64,000 nt of DNA, taken from contig VDMD01000002.1 of NCBI GenBank assembly GCA_007026445.1, positions 2,542,001 to 2,606,000 on the forward strand, read 5' to 3'. The notes below the pieces were generated by a model. That model worked only from the letters and a program-made list of their open reading frames with translations, ran no database searches and was not told the DNA's origin. The translations under genes were made by a program, and so were the position numbers. Positions within the stretch are counted from its first letter, which is position 1. The number at the start of each line of letters is the position of its first letter. Below, piece after piece: positions 10,413 to 21,148 of the stretch. The DNA is from Schizophyllum amplum. Taxonomy: Eukaryota > Basidiomycota > Agaricomycetes > Agaricales > Schizophyllaceae.

Positions 10413-12530
10413 TTCGTCCTAACGCGCGATAGCGACGGAGAGGGTCTGATACAACGCGACAGAGGTGGTGTGTGGCGAGGGGACGTGCTGGACGTTGGAG
10501 AGAAGGCGAAGCCGGGCTGGCGCCGCCAGGCCGTTGCTTATGTCAGCCGCCCGTGCGACTTTCGTGATCGCGCGCACGGGCCATGCTCGCTGGCGGGGAC
10601 AGCGACGAGAAGGGCGGGGACGACGGCGCGCCCATGGGCGGTGACGATGGTGGTGTATTGGTGAGGGGTGGTGTGTTTGTGCGCGGTTTACACTTGTCGT
10701 GGCCAGCCAGGACGGCGAAGCCAAATTATCCTAGACACGAAAAAACAACGTCGCCAAAACGTCCGCAAACTTGTAAACAAAGGCCTTCGTTCGCCCCCCT
10801 TCATTCATTTCTGCTGCTCCTGGACCGCTGCTGTTGGCGCAGAGGAGCTGAACCGCGAGTTCGGCACGGTCGTCATCACCTTGGCTTCTACACAGAACTC
10901 AATCCTGGAACCGGAAGACCTTCACAACCGCCCGTTTGTTCACTGCGCTCGACCTGTTAGGGCATGCAGAGGCGTCGTTCGAGCGTCCGCGCAACTCAAT
11001 ATCGGGCTTGTCGTGTGCAATTATTCCCCGAGCATCATGCAAGCCTTCGCAGCGAGCGGTGAGTGAATTTGCTCCCAAGCTGTGTAGTAATCCAGCGGCA
11101 GCAAGTCCCCCTCACCAGCACCCTGCGCTCCTCCTTACTGCGATATATCTTGTCTTACCCCTACCATGCTCTTCCTGTTCAATCTACACCCTGAATAAAT
11201 ATCTGCTTTCTCCAGTCATTGCGCGGTAGTGACGAAGTCGCCACACAGCAAAGGTACGCAACATCCCATACCATCACCGCACTTGCCCCGACCAGCCCGT
11301 TAACTTCCTGCGCTAAGCCCATCACTAACTCCCCCAACAATACTCGCGATGTTCTAGTGCAACGGTTTTAGTGAGTTCGCCCGTGCGACCCACAAGAGCT
11401 TACCCTCTTCTTCTCCAGCCTCGGTTCCGAGTGCAGCAGGATCAGCAAGAGAACAGCATCTCCTCGGAAGACAGAACCCCCGTGCGCAGAGAGAGCACCG
11501 TAGGCGATGCGCAGCTGGCGATACGCTTTTCGCTTATTCGGTGTCTGGGCGATGTGCTGGCTCTGTGCGTGGACCTGGACGCGATACAGGTGAGCTTGGC
11601 CCACGACGGCCAATGGGCTCCTCGATGTACGTCCCACCCTTTGAAGGCTGACGCCCGCAGGTGTATTCCGGGCCCTTCCACCTCCATCATGTCTATGTTT
11701 ATCGCTGGGTAAGATCCTGTCGACGCCCTACTCACCTCTGCAACAGACGCCCCGAACTTGTTTTGACGCTCGTACCACTACGGGCGGTTGAACAAGGTGC
11801 GACGTGGGTTATCCTATATGCACGCACCTGTACCGTTGTCAATGATTTCGAAAGCCTCATCCTCCCAGCGGATAGCCGTGGCGGGTGCTAGGCTACCGGT
11901 CGCGCGTCGCGGCCAGCTATGTCGTCGAAAGCTTACGTCAAACTTCTGCTCTTACGGTTCGTCTCGGTGTGGAAGGCGATTGTGCCGGAGTTGTCGAGCC
12001 TGATTAATTGCGAGTTGAGCACGTCCAACGCCAAATAGGTGAGCTGTAGGCCTGGCGATGCAGCACAGCCCCCTGCGAGTTGCTCTCGGCGTTCTGCCCT
12101 TCTTGCTCGCATGTCAGGGATATATAAGCAGGTGGAGGCGAGGTTGGTTGTTGGGGCTGACTATATCTTTATAGCAGAGGACTAGGGCTGGTGTCGACCG
12201 CAGTCCTTTACCGTGGAAGGAGTCCACCCATCCCCTCGAAACTTGGGAAATATGGAGCCTGTCTGTACGGGCGGCGCAGTGTATATTTGGTGAAGGGAGA
12301 GATGCGAGGGTGCGGTAGTTTGGCAGTGTGGAATAACGAATACGATTTGCAAACCGTCTATCTCAGTCCAGGGTGGTCTTTTAAGCAATCCATATAGACG
12401 GATTTGTTCAAGTCAAAACCCATTGACAGGGAGTGGCCGCGCAGTGAAGTTGAACATGAACGATCTGGTGACCGGTACCGCGGCGCGCGCCTTTCGTGAC
12501 GCGTGACCGCGCGCCTCATTCCGCTCGTCC
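10413..12530. other. 2.1-kb region without a supportable gene
   Basis: Divergent gap between the forkhead and Far11 genes. It must contain two promoters; a TATATAAG sits at 12121-12128. Several segments look intron-like (GTGAGC near 11590, GTAAGA near 11710, each followed by pyrimidine tracts and AG), and small open frames lie between them. The joined frames do not give a protein I recognise and need frame changes. It may be a decayed gene, a non-coding transcript with introns, or chance. Confidence 0.35.
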
Positions 12531-15500
12531 ATGTCCATCTTTCAGTCGACACAGTTTATGAATGCGCCGGACTCGGGCAACAACATGCAGCCCCAGCACA
12601 GTGGCCTCGACTCCATTACCCTCGGCCAGCTCAAGTCCCTAGTGGGCACCGTCCCCAAACCAAAGGTTCTAAGACGCACCGATCTATTCCATCGCTTGCC
12701 TTCTGACGCCCGAGTCAGCAATGGTTTTACGACTTCAACTACGATGATGAGGACAATGTGATGAATGAGATCGAGGAGTTTTACTCGTATGTGGAGATGC
12801 CGCAGGCGGCAGAGAACCTCAGGGCATGGGAGGGATCGTTTGACGGAGGTGCGTGTTAGGGTCACCGCGGTGGAGCAACATGCTTAACGGCTTAGATTGG
12901 ATGAAGGCGACACCACAACAGCGCAAGACGCACGTTGAGCTACTGCTTGAGAGTCTTGAGCACAAAGATCCGGAGATTCGATTCACGAACGCGCGGAGGC
13001 TCTTCTACATTCTGCAAGGTGCGTGGCATACTGCCTGTTGTGCATCCTCAATTTATCTGTTACTAGGCACGTTTCGTGAGACAGTGTCCCCCGAGCACCA
13101 ACTTCACTGGATCTTTGAGAACTGCAAGGTGGTTCGCAGTGCGAATGGCGTTAGTACGATTGTCGAGGCCATGAAGATAGCACAGTCCAAGCATGACTTC
13201 CTATGGTGCGCGTAAACCCTTTGTGTAATGTTCGTCGCTAACAACATCTCCAGCGGGTTGCAAGACGCCGACCTCGAGCACTTCAACATATCTCTTCAGG
13301 ATAGGAACGACCTGGTAGAAGAAGTCACCACAGAGATATCAGTCTACCTCGGCATGATATACCACATAGTCGAGATATTCAAGGGCCACGACGACTTCGC
13401 GGACGAGCTCAGTGAGTGAATGTAGTTCCCATATATTCCAGATGCTGATCCCGCCGTGCAGTGAGTCTCGATCCCCCGCTACCGGTCTATCTCTGCAATG
13501 TCGTCGCGTCGCTGAGGGACAAGTCAAACAAGGGCTACCCTATTAAGAAGGTGCAGATTTCGCGTCTACTTCTGATGATAGCTAATGTCGTCTAGCTCTT
13601 GCTTGTTTGCTGGAAGACTTTGCTGGCGTGCTGTGGCGGCATACGAGATCACGCACGCGTGAAGAAGCTTTCTCGAGAACTAGCAGGCCTCCCAGAACTG
13701 CCAGAAGAGAGTACGTTGTCTGCTTTTTTCAACGCCTCATCTAACAAGACCCAGAGATGCCAATCAAGTCCGCACCGGACGATCTCGAGACCTTCAGGCA
13801 GGAGACGTCCGTCAAGTATCCTACATTCCAGCCTCAGGCCGTCCACGCATCCACACCCTTTGCCCCCGATATCATCAGCAAGCTCGCACAGGCGCACGAC
13901 GCCATCCCAGTGCGACACCACTATCACCACGACGACATGGACCAGCAGCCGTTCTCCGCAGGCGGTAGCATGAACGCGCAACAGTCGGGCGGCCAGTACC
14001 GCAATCCGCAGCCGGCGACGCCAGCCCCCTCGCCTCCACCTGCGCTGAAGCCGAAGAAGCAGCAGTATCAGACGGACCAGAATCGTCCGTTCCTCTTCCC
14101 GTATTCCGCGGTAAACAGCAAGAATCGGGATGGCACGGTGAGGCTAGTGCCGTTTGCGATTGAGGAGGCGGACAAGTTGTACAACAAGCACCTGTACGTC
14201 AACTTGGCGATGTGGCAGATGTGGAAGACGAGGGAGGAGTGCATGAAGACGGAGAGTGGCCTGGAGCATCTGCCTACTGAGGAAAAGGGGGAGAAAGAGC
14301 GTGAGGAGAGTTCGGCTGCGTTCGAAGATGTGAGTGAGGTTGTCGGTGCAAGTTCTCGTCTTATTTATCGTCATGCAGGATGGTCTCGAAGGAGAGAACC
14401 TACCGGACGTTGCGTTGCTTGACGAGAAGATCGAGGAAGCCGAGAAAGCCGTAAGAGACGCAGAAACGACGGCCGACCGTAAGAAGGCCAAGCAGCGGAA
14501 AGAAGACCTGATGCGGCTGAAGAGGGTAGAGCAGATCTATGTGCGATGTGGCCTATCTACATCGTTCTCTGCCTCTGACGATCACCCATTAGGCCGCCGT
14601 ATTGCCCGTGCTCTCGAGCTGGGTGCTCGTCCTCCTGAAGCTGCTGCTTGCTGCCGTGTCCGCAAGCACAAATGCGCAGAGTCAGCCCCCGTCGGGGTTC
14701 CCTCCAGGTGTCACTTCTCGTGCGTGTAGCTTTCAGTCAGACGACTGACGGTACTGACCGACCTTCAGCCCCGTCAGAGCAGCCACCGCAACCTCCCATG
14801 CACCTCGACGAGATAGACGTGATCAGACATCGCGAGATCACGTCGAAAGCTGTCTCGGCGATCCTTATCTTGATGCTCAAGTGGTTCAAAGTCTCTCGTG
14901 AGTACTGGGCACCGCTGATTGCGCTATACGGCTTACGAAGGTTAACTAGACGCGATGAAGTTCCATCATCTGGGGCTTTTGCTGCTGGACTCTAATTGTC
15001 TCCTTCTCCTCCTCAAGATGTTCGGCCTACAGGAGGTTAGCACGGCTGTAGTTTCGAGAGCCGACTCACCGGACAACAAGTGCGTGCTGTGCAACGACCG
15101 CGGACTATCAAATTAACTCTGAATCTCAGCTTCTTCCGCTACTGTCTGCTGAACTTCTCGCGCCACCCGCAGCATATGCGCCCAGAGGAAGAGATGTCTC
15201 GTCCCTCCCGCCGCACGGAACAGCGCGAGCGCGTGTTGCCGAATGGCATTAGGGTGCAGGAGGAGGTTGAATTCGTCACCGACTATTCGTGGCGCAACTT
15301 CTTCTCCAACATCAATTACGCCAAGATCATGCAGAAGCTGTCCAAGCACCTCTCCTTCCGCATCTGCATGTTGGTCACTTATAAGAGCTCGGTAGGCACC
15401 TCCACAATTCGCCTGAGTCTGCCGATGCTTATCCACGTACAGGCGGTCTTGAAGCGAGTTCTGAGAGTGCAACACCCATTGCTGCAGCTATATATTTTGA

Positions 15501-16580
15501 AGTTAATCAAGAGCCAAGTGCCGTATTGTGGACGCAAGTGGCGACAGTGTGAGTTGACGTCGGAACCCGTCGCGTCTCCTTGTGCTGACAGCAAGGCAGC
15601 CAACATGAAGGTCATCACGAACATATACATGAGCATCAGGCCAGACCTGCGCGACGAATGGTTGACAGGAACCGAGCCCGACGATGGTGCTGACCGACAG
15701 GTACAAGAACTGGCGTTGAAGCATCTGGTGAAATTCTGTACGTCGGTGATATTCCTTTCCTACTGCTTACTCACGACTTTGTAGACAACACAGGACGCTA
15801 TGGCTCCTCTGCCGTCGCAGCACATCATAACGCGATGCACCGCCGGTCAGGAAGCATGTCTCACCATCTCGAAGGCCTTCATGGAGGTCCCGAGGGCATG
15901 CCTCCACCACTTCCACACCTTGGCACGCCCAATATCGTCGAGGCGGACGTGTTCCCGCCCGTGCGCTCACAGGCTCCCGATCCGTCAATTTTCTTGCCGT
16001 TCATTCCAGAAGACATCGCGTTCGAAGAAGAGTACGAGGAGTACCTCTCCGACCTCGGCTTCTCGGACGACTCGCAGACATCGTCGGACAGTGGCGGGGG
16101 CTCGGCGTGGTCGCGCCTTCCGGCCCTTGCGGCGCAAATGTCAGATAGCGACAGCGAGAGCATCAGCGACCTCAGTGACGACTCACGGTTGGACCCGGGG
16201 CAAGACGACCCGGAACTGGTGGACGAGAACGTGAACAACTGGGAGGTATGTTTGCTTTGTGGTAGCAATACTGGGATGACGGCTGCTCACTGGCTTCGCA
16301 GCACATGAGTCCCAAGACGATGGCGGCCCTGCCCAAGTCCCCTGCTCGCTCCCCTGCTCGGTCGCCAGCGCGTTCGCCTGCAGGACGCAGACATAGCAGC
16401 AGCGGCAACGGCTTGCGACCTGTCATCCCGTTCGCGCTTGACGAAGAGAGTGCGATTCCTCTAGACGCTGAGGAGCTGAACGAGGAGGAAGAGCTTGGCC
16501 CGATGCCGAAGGAGCAAACAGACGGTCCGTTCGCTCAGGGTGCTGGAGTTGACGAGGTGGAATATGCGTATGGGGTGTAA
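12531..16580 (+). CDS. FAR11: STRIPAK complex scaffold Far11/STRIP1 homologue
   Basis: Scaffold of the striatin-interacting phosphatase and kinase complex, which in fungi controls hyphal fusion, septation and sexual development. The start at 12531 gives MSIFQSTQFMNAPD. The N-terminal N1221-type domain includes QWFYDFNYDDEDNVMNEIEE, FYSYVEMPQAAENLRAWEG, KDPEIRFTNARRLFYILQG and YLGMIYHIVEIFKGHDDF. The DUF3402-type C-terminal half includes KFHHLGLLLLDSNCLLLLLK, FFRYCLLNFSRHPQ, VLKRVLRVQHPLLQLYILKL and SNMKVITNIYMSIRPDLRDE. An acidic Ser-rich tail with FIPEDIAFEEEYEEYLSDLG and a four-unit SPAR repeat ends at 16580 (EVEYAYGV). At least twelve short introns are implied. STRIP and Far11 are equally good names for this family. 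Confidence 0.88.
16338..16385 (+). repeat. Four-unit 12-bp repeat (SPAR) in FAR11
   Basis: Four 12-bp units encode S-P-A-R, S-P-A-R, S-P-A-R and S-P-A-G. Third positions differ, so the repeat is kept at protein level rather than being a recent slip. Ser-Pro steps could be proline-directed phosphorylation sites; that is inference. Confidence 0.85.
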
Positions 16581-17123
16581 GAATGTATCAACGCGCTGCA
16601 AATCCTCTGGGATCCGGGATTGCTCTATCCAGATGTCTTCCGCCGGCTGATTACATGGTTTGTGACCACATCGCAGCCTGCCGATAGTATGATTGTGATT
16701 GCCTTTGGTGTCTTTTGGTTGTATTCGCATTGCCGTGTGCTGCCTTTGCAGTCTGGCCATCCAGTCTTCAAGTTCTAAAAAGCCATTCAGGCCGACAGTC
16801 TACCTCGCACCGACGCTTATAGGCACGCAAGGGGTGAGTACTGAGTCCGCATTCCGCTTTGAGGTTATTGTTCTCCAGACGTTCGAAAGCTCCTTCAGGA
16901 GCACGTAAGTGAAACTCGTAAGACATGTTTCATGCATTCATTCATTTATCCATCCTGAGGCCTCAGGCCTCAGTACTCACAACTGGACATCCAGGGTTCA
17001 GCGACTCGGTCGTGTTTTGTCGGTGAGCTCAGAACACAATCATTATACTCTTGCGGCAGCAATGACGAGTGAGGAGTGTATTGATGAACAGACGGGTCTA
17101 GATGACAAGCAGCGAAGGCGGCA

Positions 17124-18071
17124 CTAGAGCTTCTTGTCCTTGAAGATGCCTTTGCCAGGTAGTCTGAACTTGTTCAGCTCCTCTGACAGCGCCTTCCAGC
17201 GCTCCTGCACAAAGGGTTGTTCGCCGAGAAGCTTCAATGTGCGTGGCGCAATGTATCCGCGGTTGTTGTAGTCCGTGTACCACACTGCGAAACGACACGC
17301 TTCAGTACACACAGGCAGGAATGAGGGGCGGGCACGCACTGATATCTTCCCGTCGTGTCGGCGCAGCCTCTACCTTGTCGGTGACTCCCCGGACGCAATT
17401 CCTCAGGGAGAGCGTGTTGTAGTACTTGCAGACTACCTTGCCGCCGGTCTGCTCAATGGCACGAATGGCGCTCTTCGACGCGCGTGAGGGTGTAATGTAT
17501 ATGGGTGTTTTGAAGTGGGTGAGGCCCTGCAATTTGGTCGTAAGCTATGTGTGCGGTCACAAGACCACGGTGACGCACGTCGCCCAGAATCTTCACGCCT
17601 TCGTGCACGCTATGTATGCATCCGCTCAGCAGCAGCTCGCGCGCGGTAATCGGCTTCTCCGGCGTGGACGTCAGGCGGCCCTGGTCAATCCAATGCTGGA
17701 TGCGGTCGAGATTGACTGGCGCCAATGTCTTCCCGGTGCTGCTCACCCGTTGTCAGTCACTAATTTGACGAGTGAAGTGGACCACGCACAAGTTGAAGAA
17801 TCCGCGCTTCGGGAAGCGCTTGACAATTGTTGTCTGACCACCCTCAAATTGGGGCTTCAAGCCCGTCCCGGAGCGGGACTTCTGACCATTGTTACCGCGG
17901 CCGGCGGTGCGGCCATGACGAGAGCCCTCTCCGCGACCGACGCGTTTTTGCTGCACGTATGTTCAGAAAAGCTCCTTATGACTTGTAGGGGAGGGTACAT
18001 ACCGCATGCTGCGAGCCCTGCGCAGGGCGCAAGTTCGCGAGAGATATACGAGGGGCTTTGAGTATGGGCAT
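17124..18071 (-). CDS. MRPL10: Mitochondrial large-subunit ribosomal protein uL15m
   Basis: Homologue of bacterial L15 in the mitochondrial large ribosomal subunit. The start at 18071 gives [19 protein letters not shown]. The L15 signature [19 protein letters not shown] and [11 protein letters not shown] follows across an intron. Later blocks are [57 protein letters not shown] and [20 protein letters not shown]. It ends at 17124 with [12 protein letters not shown]. Five exons are apparent. An in-frame upstream Met at 18257 would add about 60 residues, including a basic segment. That could be the mitochondrial presequence, because the 18071 start leaves almost none. Gene symbol follows the yeast name. 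Confidence 0.88.
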
Positions 18072-18482
18072 CGCGCACGTCGCGAGCGCCGGCGAGAAGG
18101 AGCGATGTATTTGTTGGTGCTTGCATGCGTGATCGGCACGGTCCGGTCCGGACTTCCCGTTGCAGCGCCCGCGCCCCGCGGCTCTTTTCCTGAACACGCC
18201 AGCCTTCAATTTTAACAAACGCAATGCCGCACAATTGCCGCAGAATAGCACAAACAATGGCGATGAAGACCTTCAGGCCCGACGACGCTGGCCTATTCTT
18301 CCTTCCTGATTCACAATAAATAGCATTCAGATTTGGAACAAAAGAACTTCGCGGCCGGTGCCACAAATGCACGCGTTGCCTTATAAACAAGGCCCTGCAA
18401 AGGTCGAGTGCCTCTATCCTACATTTCCACTTTTGCTTTGGACGCTCGCTGTCATACTCACCTACTCTGACATCTTGACAGC
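18072..18482. promoter_or_regulatory. Shared divergent promoter uL15m / F-box gene
   Basis: About 410 bases between opposite starts. A TTATAAAC at about 18381-18388 lies about 100 bases upstream of the F-box start. If uL15m starts at 18257 the promoter is only about 225 bases. Confidence 0.4.
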
Positions 18483-19940
18483 ATGAACACAGGCTCAAAT
18501 GGCAGTTGGCCATCACCGACGCCTACGAGCTTTCGATCCCCGCCTCCCGACCTGAGCAATCCCTACATCCCTCCCATTAACCGCTTGCCCATATGTGTCT
18601 TCGCGCGTTTCTTCGCGCACAGTGCGTGCAGCCTGGAAGCTAACAACGCGCTCAATAGGGAATTCGTACCTCTCAGACTTACACACGTATGTGCGCCCTG
18701 GAGGGACTTCGCCGTCAATATGCCGTGGTTATGGAAGCGATTCGCTCTACGCGCGTGTGTGGGGAAGTGCGGACAGGCTCAGCTTGCTGCGCTCTGCATG
18801 GAGCGCGCGCGGGGAGGCGTCTCCGCCATCTACAAGGACCTTGTACTGGAGGAGTACATTGGGATGCAATACTGGGTGAATGATTTTACCGGGCTGCCCA
18901 GCGACACTACGGTGTGCCACTGCGTCTTTGACTTCCTCGTCAGAAATCTTGAGTACATCAAGGAGCTGGACCTCGCGATCGGCCAGCAAGCTCTCCAAAG
19001 GATCCCCGCTTTAAGGACCAACGTGCACGCCCCGTCGCACTTAGAGGTTCTCAGACTTGCCTTTCTATGCGATATCACCAGCGACGAATCAGTCGCGCCG
19101 CTCTACCAGTTCGCGCCCTTGCGCAAGCTAGGCTGGATACCTCAACGCACCCTTAACAACGTGCCAAGAATGTTGGCTGCTCCGTTCAGCGCGCCCTGGG
19201 GAAAGCTCGTCGTCGCCGAACTCCGTGGCACTCCGATCACGCGCGACGCGTTCATGAACATCATGTACGTCTCCGACTCCTTGCAAAGCCTCTGCGTCCA
19301 CATCATCGGAGGGGCACTCGACACTGAGCATCGACCCCGCGCACACCGTATCATTGATTATATCATGCGTACTCTTCATCTTGAGGGGTTTGGATCCGGG
19401 CCTCTGGACGACGTGCTCGCGGCCATGACGCTGCCGAACCTGCGCTGCTTTTCGTTGCGGGCCACATCTGCGCCCTTTGTCGCCCCCGGCACTCTCGTTG
19501 CGTTCTTGCGTCGCGTAAAAGGCGGTCTGGAGACTTTCCGCTTGTCACCGTGCAGCGAATCCGACCTCATGGCGTGCATCGCTCTCCCCCAGATGTCGAA
19601 GGTCATCGACTTGTCTGCCATGGGATGCTCTAAAATTACGGAGCGCCTCATTCATGTGCTACAGCCCGGCAAGACAGACAGTCCACCGCTGCTCCCGGAA
19701 CTGAAAATACTGTCGCTGGCGACCTGCAATATCCAGCTTGATGGTGTCGTCGCGCAGATGCTGAAGGCGCGCCAGCGGCATGGGTATGCCCTTCAAGATG
19801 CCACGATCCACTTCGGCGACGAGACTAAGCATACGGAGGACATCAAGACGATTGACGAATATCGAATCAAGGACATGGACATGCTTCTCGCGATGCGCAT
19901 GAACCAAGAAGTCATTGTGTCCGTCCCTGGGTTATCCTGA
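18483..19940 (+). CDS. F-box-like protein with leucine-rich C-terminus
   Basis: A 485-residue intronless protein of the large Agaricomycete F-box family, adaptors of SCF ubiquitin ligases. The degenerate F-box is INRLPICVFARFF followed, after a short insertion, by PLRLTHVCAPWRDFAVNMPW and LWKRF. The Leu-Pro, the HVCxxWR and the PxLW landmarks are all present. The rest alternates Leu-rich strands and helices like irregular LRRs (for example LEVLRLAFLCDI, LRKLGWI, LKILSLATCNIQLDGVV). Members of this family expand and decay quickly in basidiomycetes. A relic of the same family lies 176 bases downstream. The ubiquitination target is unknown. Confidence 0.75.
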   Translation: MNTGSNGSWPSPTPTSFRSPPPDLSNPYIPPINRLPICVFARFFAHSACSLEANNALNREFVPLRLTHVCAPWRDFAVNMPWLWKRFALRACVGKCGQAQLAALCMERARGGVSAIYKDLVLEEYIGMQYWVNDFTGLPSDTTVCHCVFDFLVRNLEYIKELDLAIGQQALQRIPALRTNVHAPSHLEVLRLAFLCDITSDESVAPLYQFAPLRKLGWIPQRTLNNVPRMLAAPFSAPWGKLVVAELRGTPITRDAFMNIMYVSDSLQSLCVHIIGGALDTEHRPRAHRIIDYIMRTLHLEGFGSGPLDDVLAAMTLPNLRCFSLRATSAPFVAPGTLVAFLRRVKGGLETFRLSPCSESDLMACIALPQMSKVIDLSAMGCSKITERLIHVLQPGKTDSPPLLPELKILSLATCNIQLDGVVAQMLKARQRHGYALQDATIHFGDETKHTEDIKTIDEYRIKDMDMLLAMRMNQEVIVSVPGLS

Positions 19941-20115
19941 GTCGGTCGCTGGTCAGACGTATTTCAATCTTTGCTGCATGTGGATCGACATAGAAATGTA
20001 TGTCAGCAGGCTAGGCCGTCCGTACTTTGTCAAGAGATCTTTCCGACGGTCAGAAAGAAATCAGAAAATCATTAGAAGTTGACACGTTTCTGCTGCGTGG
20101 GACGGTCTGAAGGGC

Positions 20116-20262
20116 AACTTCGTCGCCCCCGACCGCACAGCATTTTTGCATCGCGTGAAATGCAAACCGGAGACCTTTTGCTTAACGCCGTGCGACGAAT
20201 ATAACGTCCTCGCCTGCGTGAATCTCCCTCAGATATCGATGGTCGTTGAACTCTCCGTCACG
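20116..20262 (+). pseudogene. Relic of a second F-box gene
   Basis: In one frame this segment reads NFVAPDRTAFLHRVKCKPET, then FCLTPCDEYNVLACVNLPQI and SMVVELSV. It lines up without gaps, apart from one indel, with the neighbour's residues encoded at 19474-19620 (FVAPGTLVAFLRRVKGGLET, FRLSPCSESDLMACIALPQM, SKVIDLSA). Roughly half the residues match. Nothing resembling the F-box or the rest of the protein surrounds it. It is a fragment left by a tandem duplication followed by deletion, or an inserted piece of a paralogue. Confidence 0.8.
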
Positions 20263-20475
20263 CGTCACGGTTTGACCTGCAGGCGGAATTTGCCGACTCC
20301 ACGGACGCGTGACCCGTCACGGTTGAACTTGCGCGCGAAGGGCAGCGACGTCAGGTATGACACTTTCAGTCATTCATTTATGATTTCCTACTTGCTTGCG
20401 TCCACCTCTTCTATCCATCGATCAGCATACCGACGCGCTCTTACTGCACTGTACACGACCTCGAATAGCAAGAAT

Positions 20476-21056
20476 ATGATCTACAAAGGAGGCTGTTTCT
20501 GCAAGACTGTCCGGTACGAGCTTGACCTCGCATCCCCCGACGACGCGCGCATGAACATCTGTCATTGCCCGAACTGCAAGGTGAGTCCGCACCTTAGTCG
20601 CACGGGCTCTCCTGTCTCCTCCTCCTCCTCCTTCTTCTGTCTCCGCTGAGCTCTCCGGGCCATTCCATCTCTCACCACTCTTTCTGCAGAAGTTCACCGG
20701 CTCCGAATTCGGCATCACCGCCAAGATCCCCTGGTCCACCTTCAAGCTCACTGCAGGCGAGACGAAGAAGCACAAGGGCGACAACGGCTCAGGTGGCCTG
20801 CTCACGCGCGAGTTCTGCGGTGACTGCGGGTCTGGTACTTATACTGGAGTACGGCGGTAACGCCGGTGACAACACATACCTGTTTTATGGCAGCCTCGAT
20901 GAGCCAGATGCGCTGCCGCCAAAGGGCGAGTTCTTCACGAAATACCGGGCGGAGTGGATGCCGGAGATTCCGAGTGAGGTTTGCCAAGTGAATGAAGGTT
21001 GACGTGCGCTGACGAGCTTTCCAGACGTATTTCACAAGAAGGAAATCAAGGAGTAG
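20476..21056 (+). CDS. GFA/CENP-V family zinc protein, apparent frameshift
   Basis: Small zinc enzyme of the glutathione-dependent formaldehyde-activating (GFA) fold. The start at 20476 gives MIYKGGCFCKTVRYELDL, with the first C-x-C pair. Next come NICHCPNCKKFTGSEFG across an intron (20581-20689) and REFCGDCGSG with the third Cys pair. After GSG the frame is broken. The expected continuation (LILEYGGNAGDNTYLFYG, then FTKYRAEWMPEIP) lies in the next frame, so one extra base, or two missing bases, occurs near 20836-20843. Read literally, the first frame stops nine residues later. The last exon gives VFHKKEIKE and stops at 21056. It is either a recent pseudogene or a base-call error. The family's name overstates what is known; many members have no proven formaldehyde activity. 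Confidence 0.75.
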
Positions 21057-21148
21057 GATGTTCGGGAATTTATAGTACAGCAAAGAGCGCGGAGAACAGA
21101 AATGAATTGCCATACATACACAACGAGTCGAGATAGTGACCGCAAGGG

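Noticed and set aside
18622..18658. Small intron inside the F-box gene (GTGCGT...AATAG)
   Set aside because: Its length is 37 nt, and removing it would put HVCAPWRDF out of frame; the uninterrupted frame is coherent.
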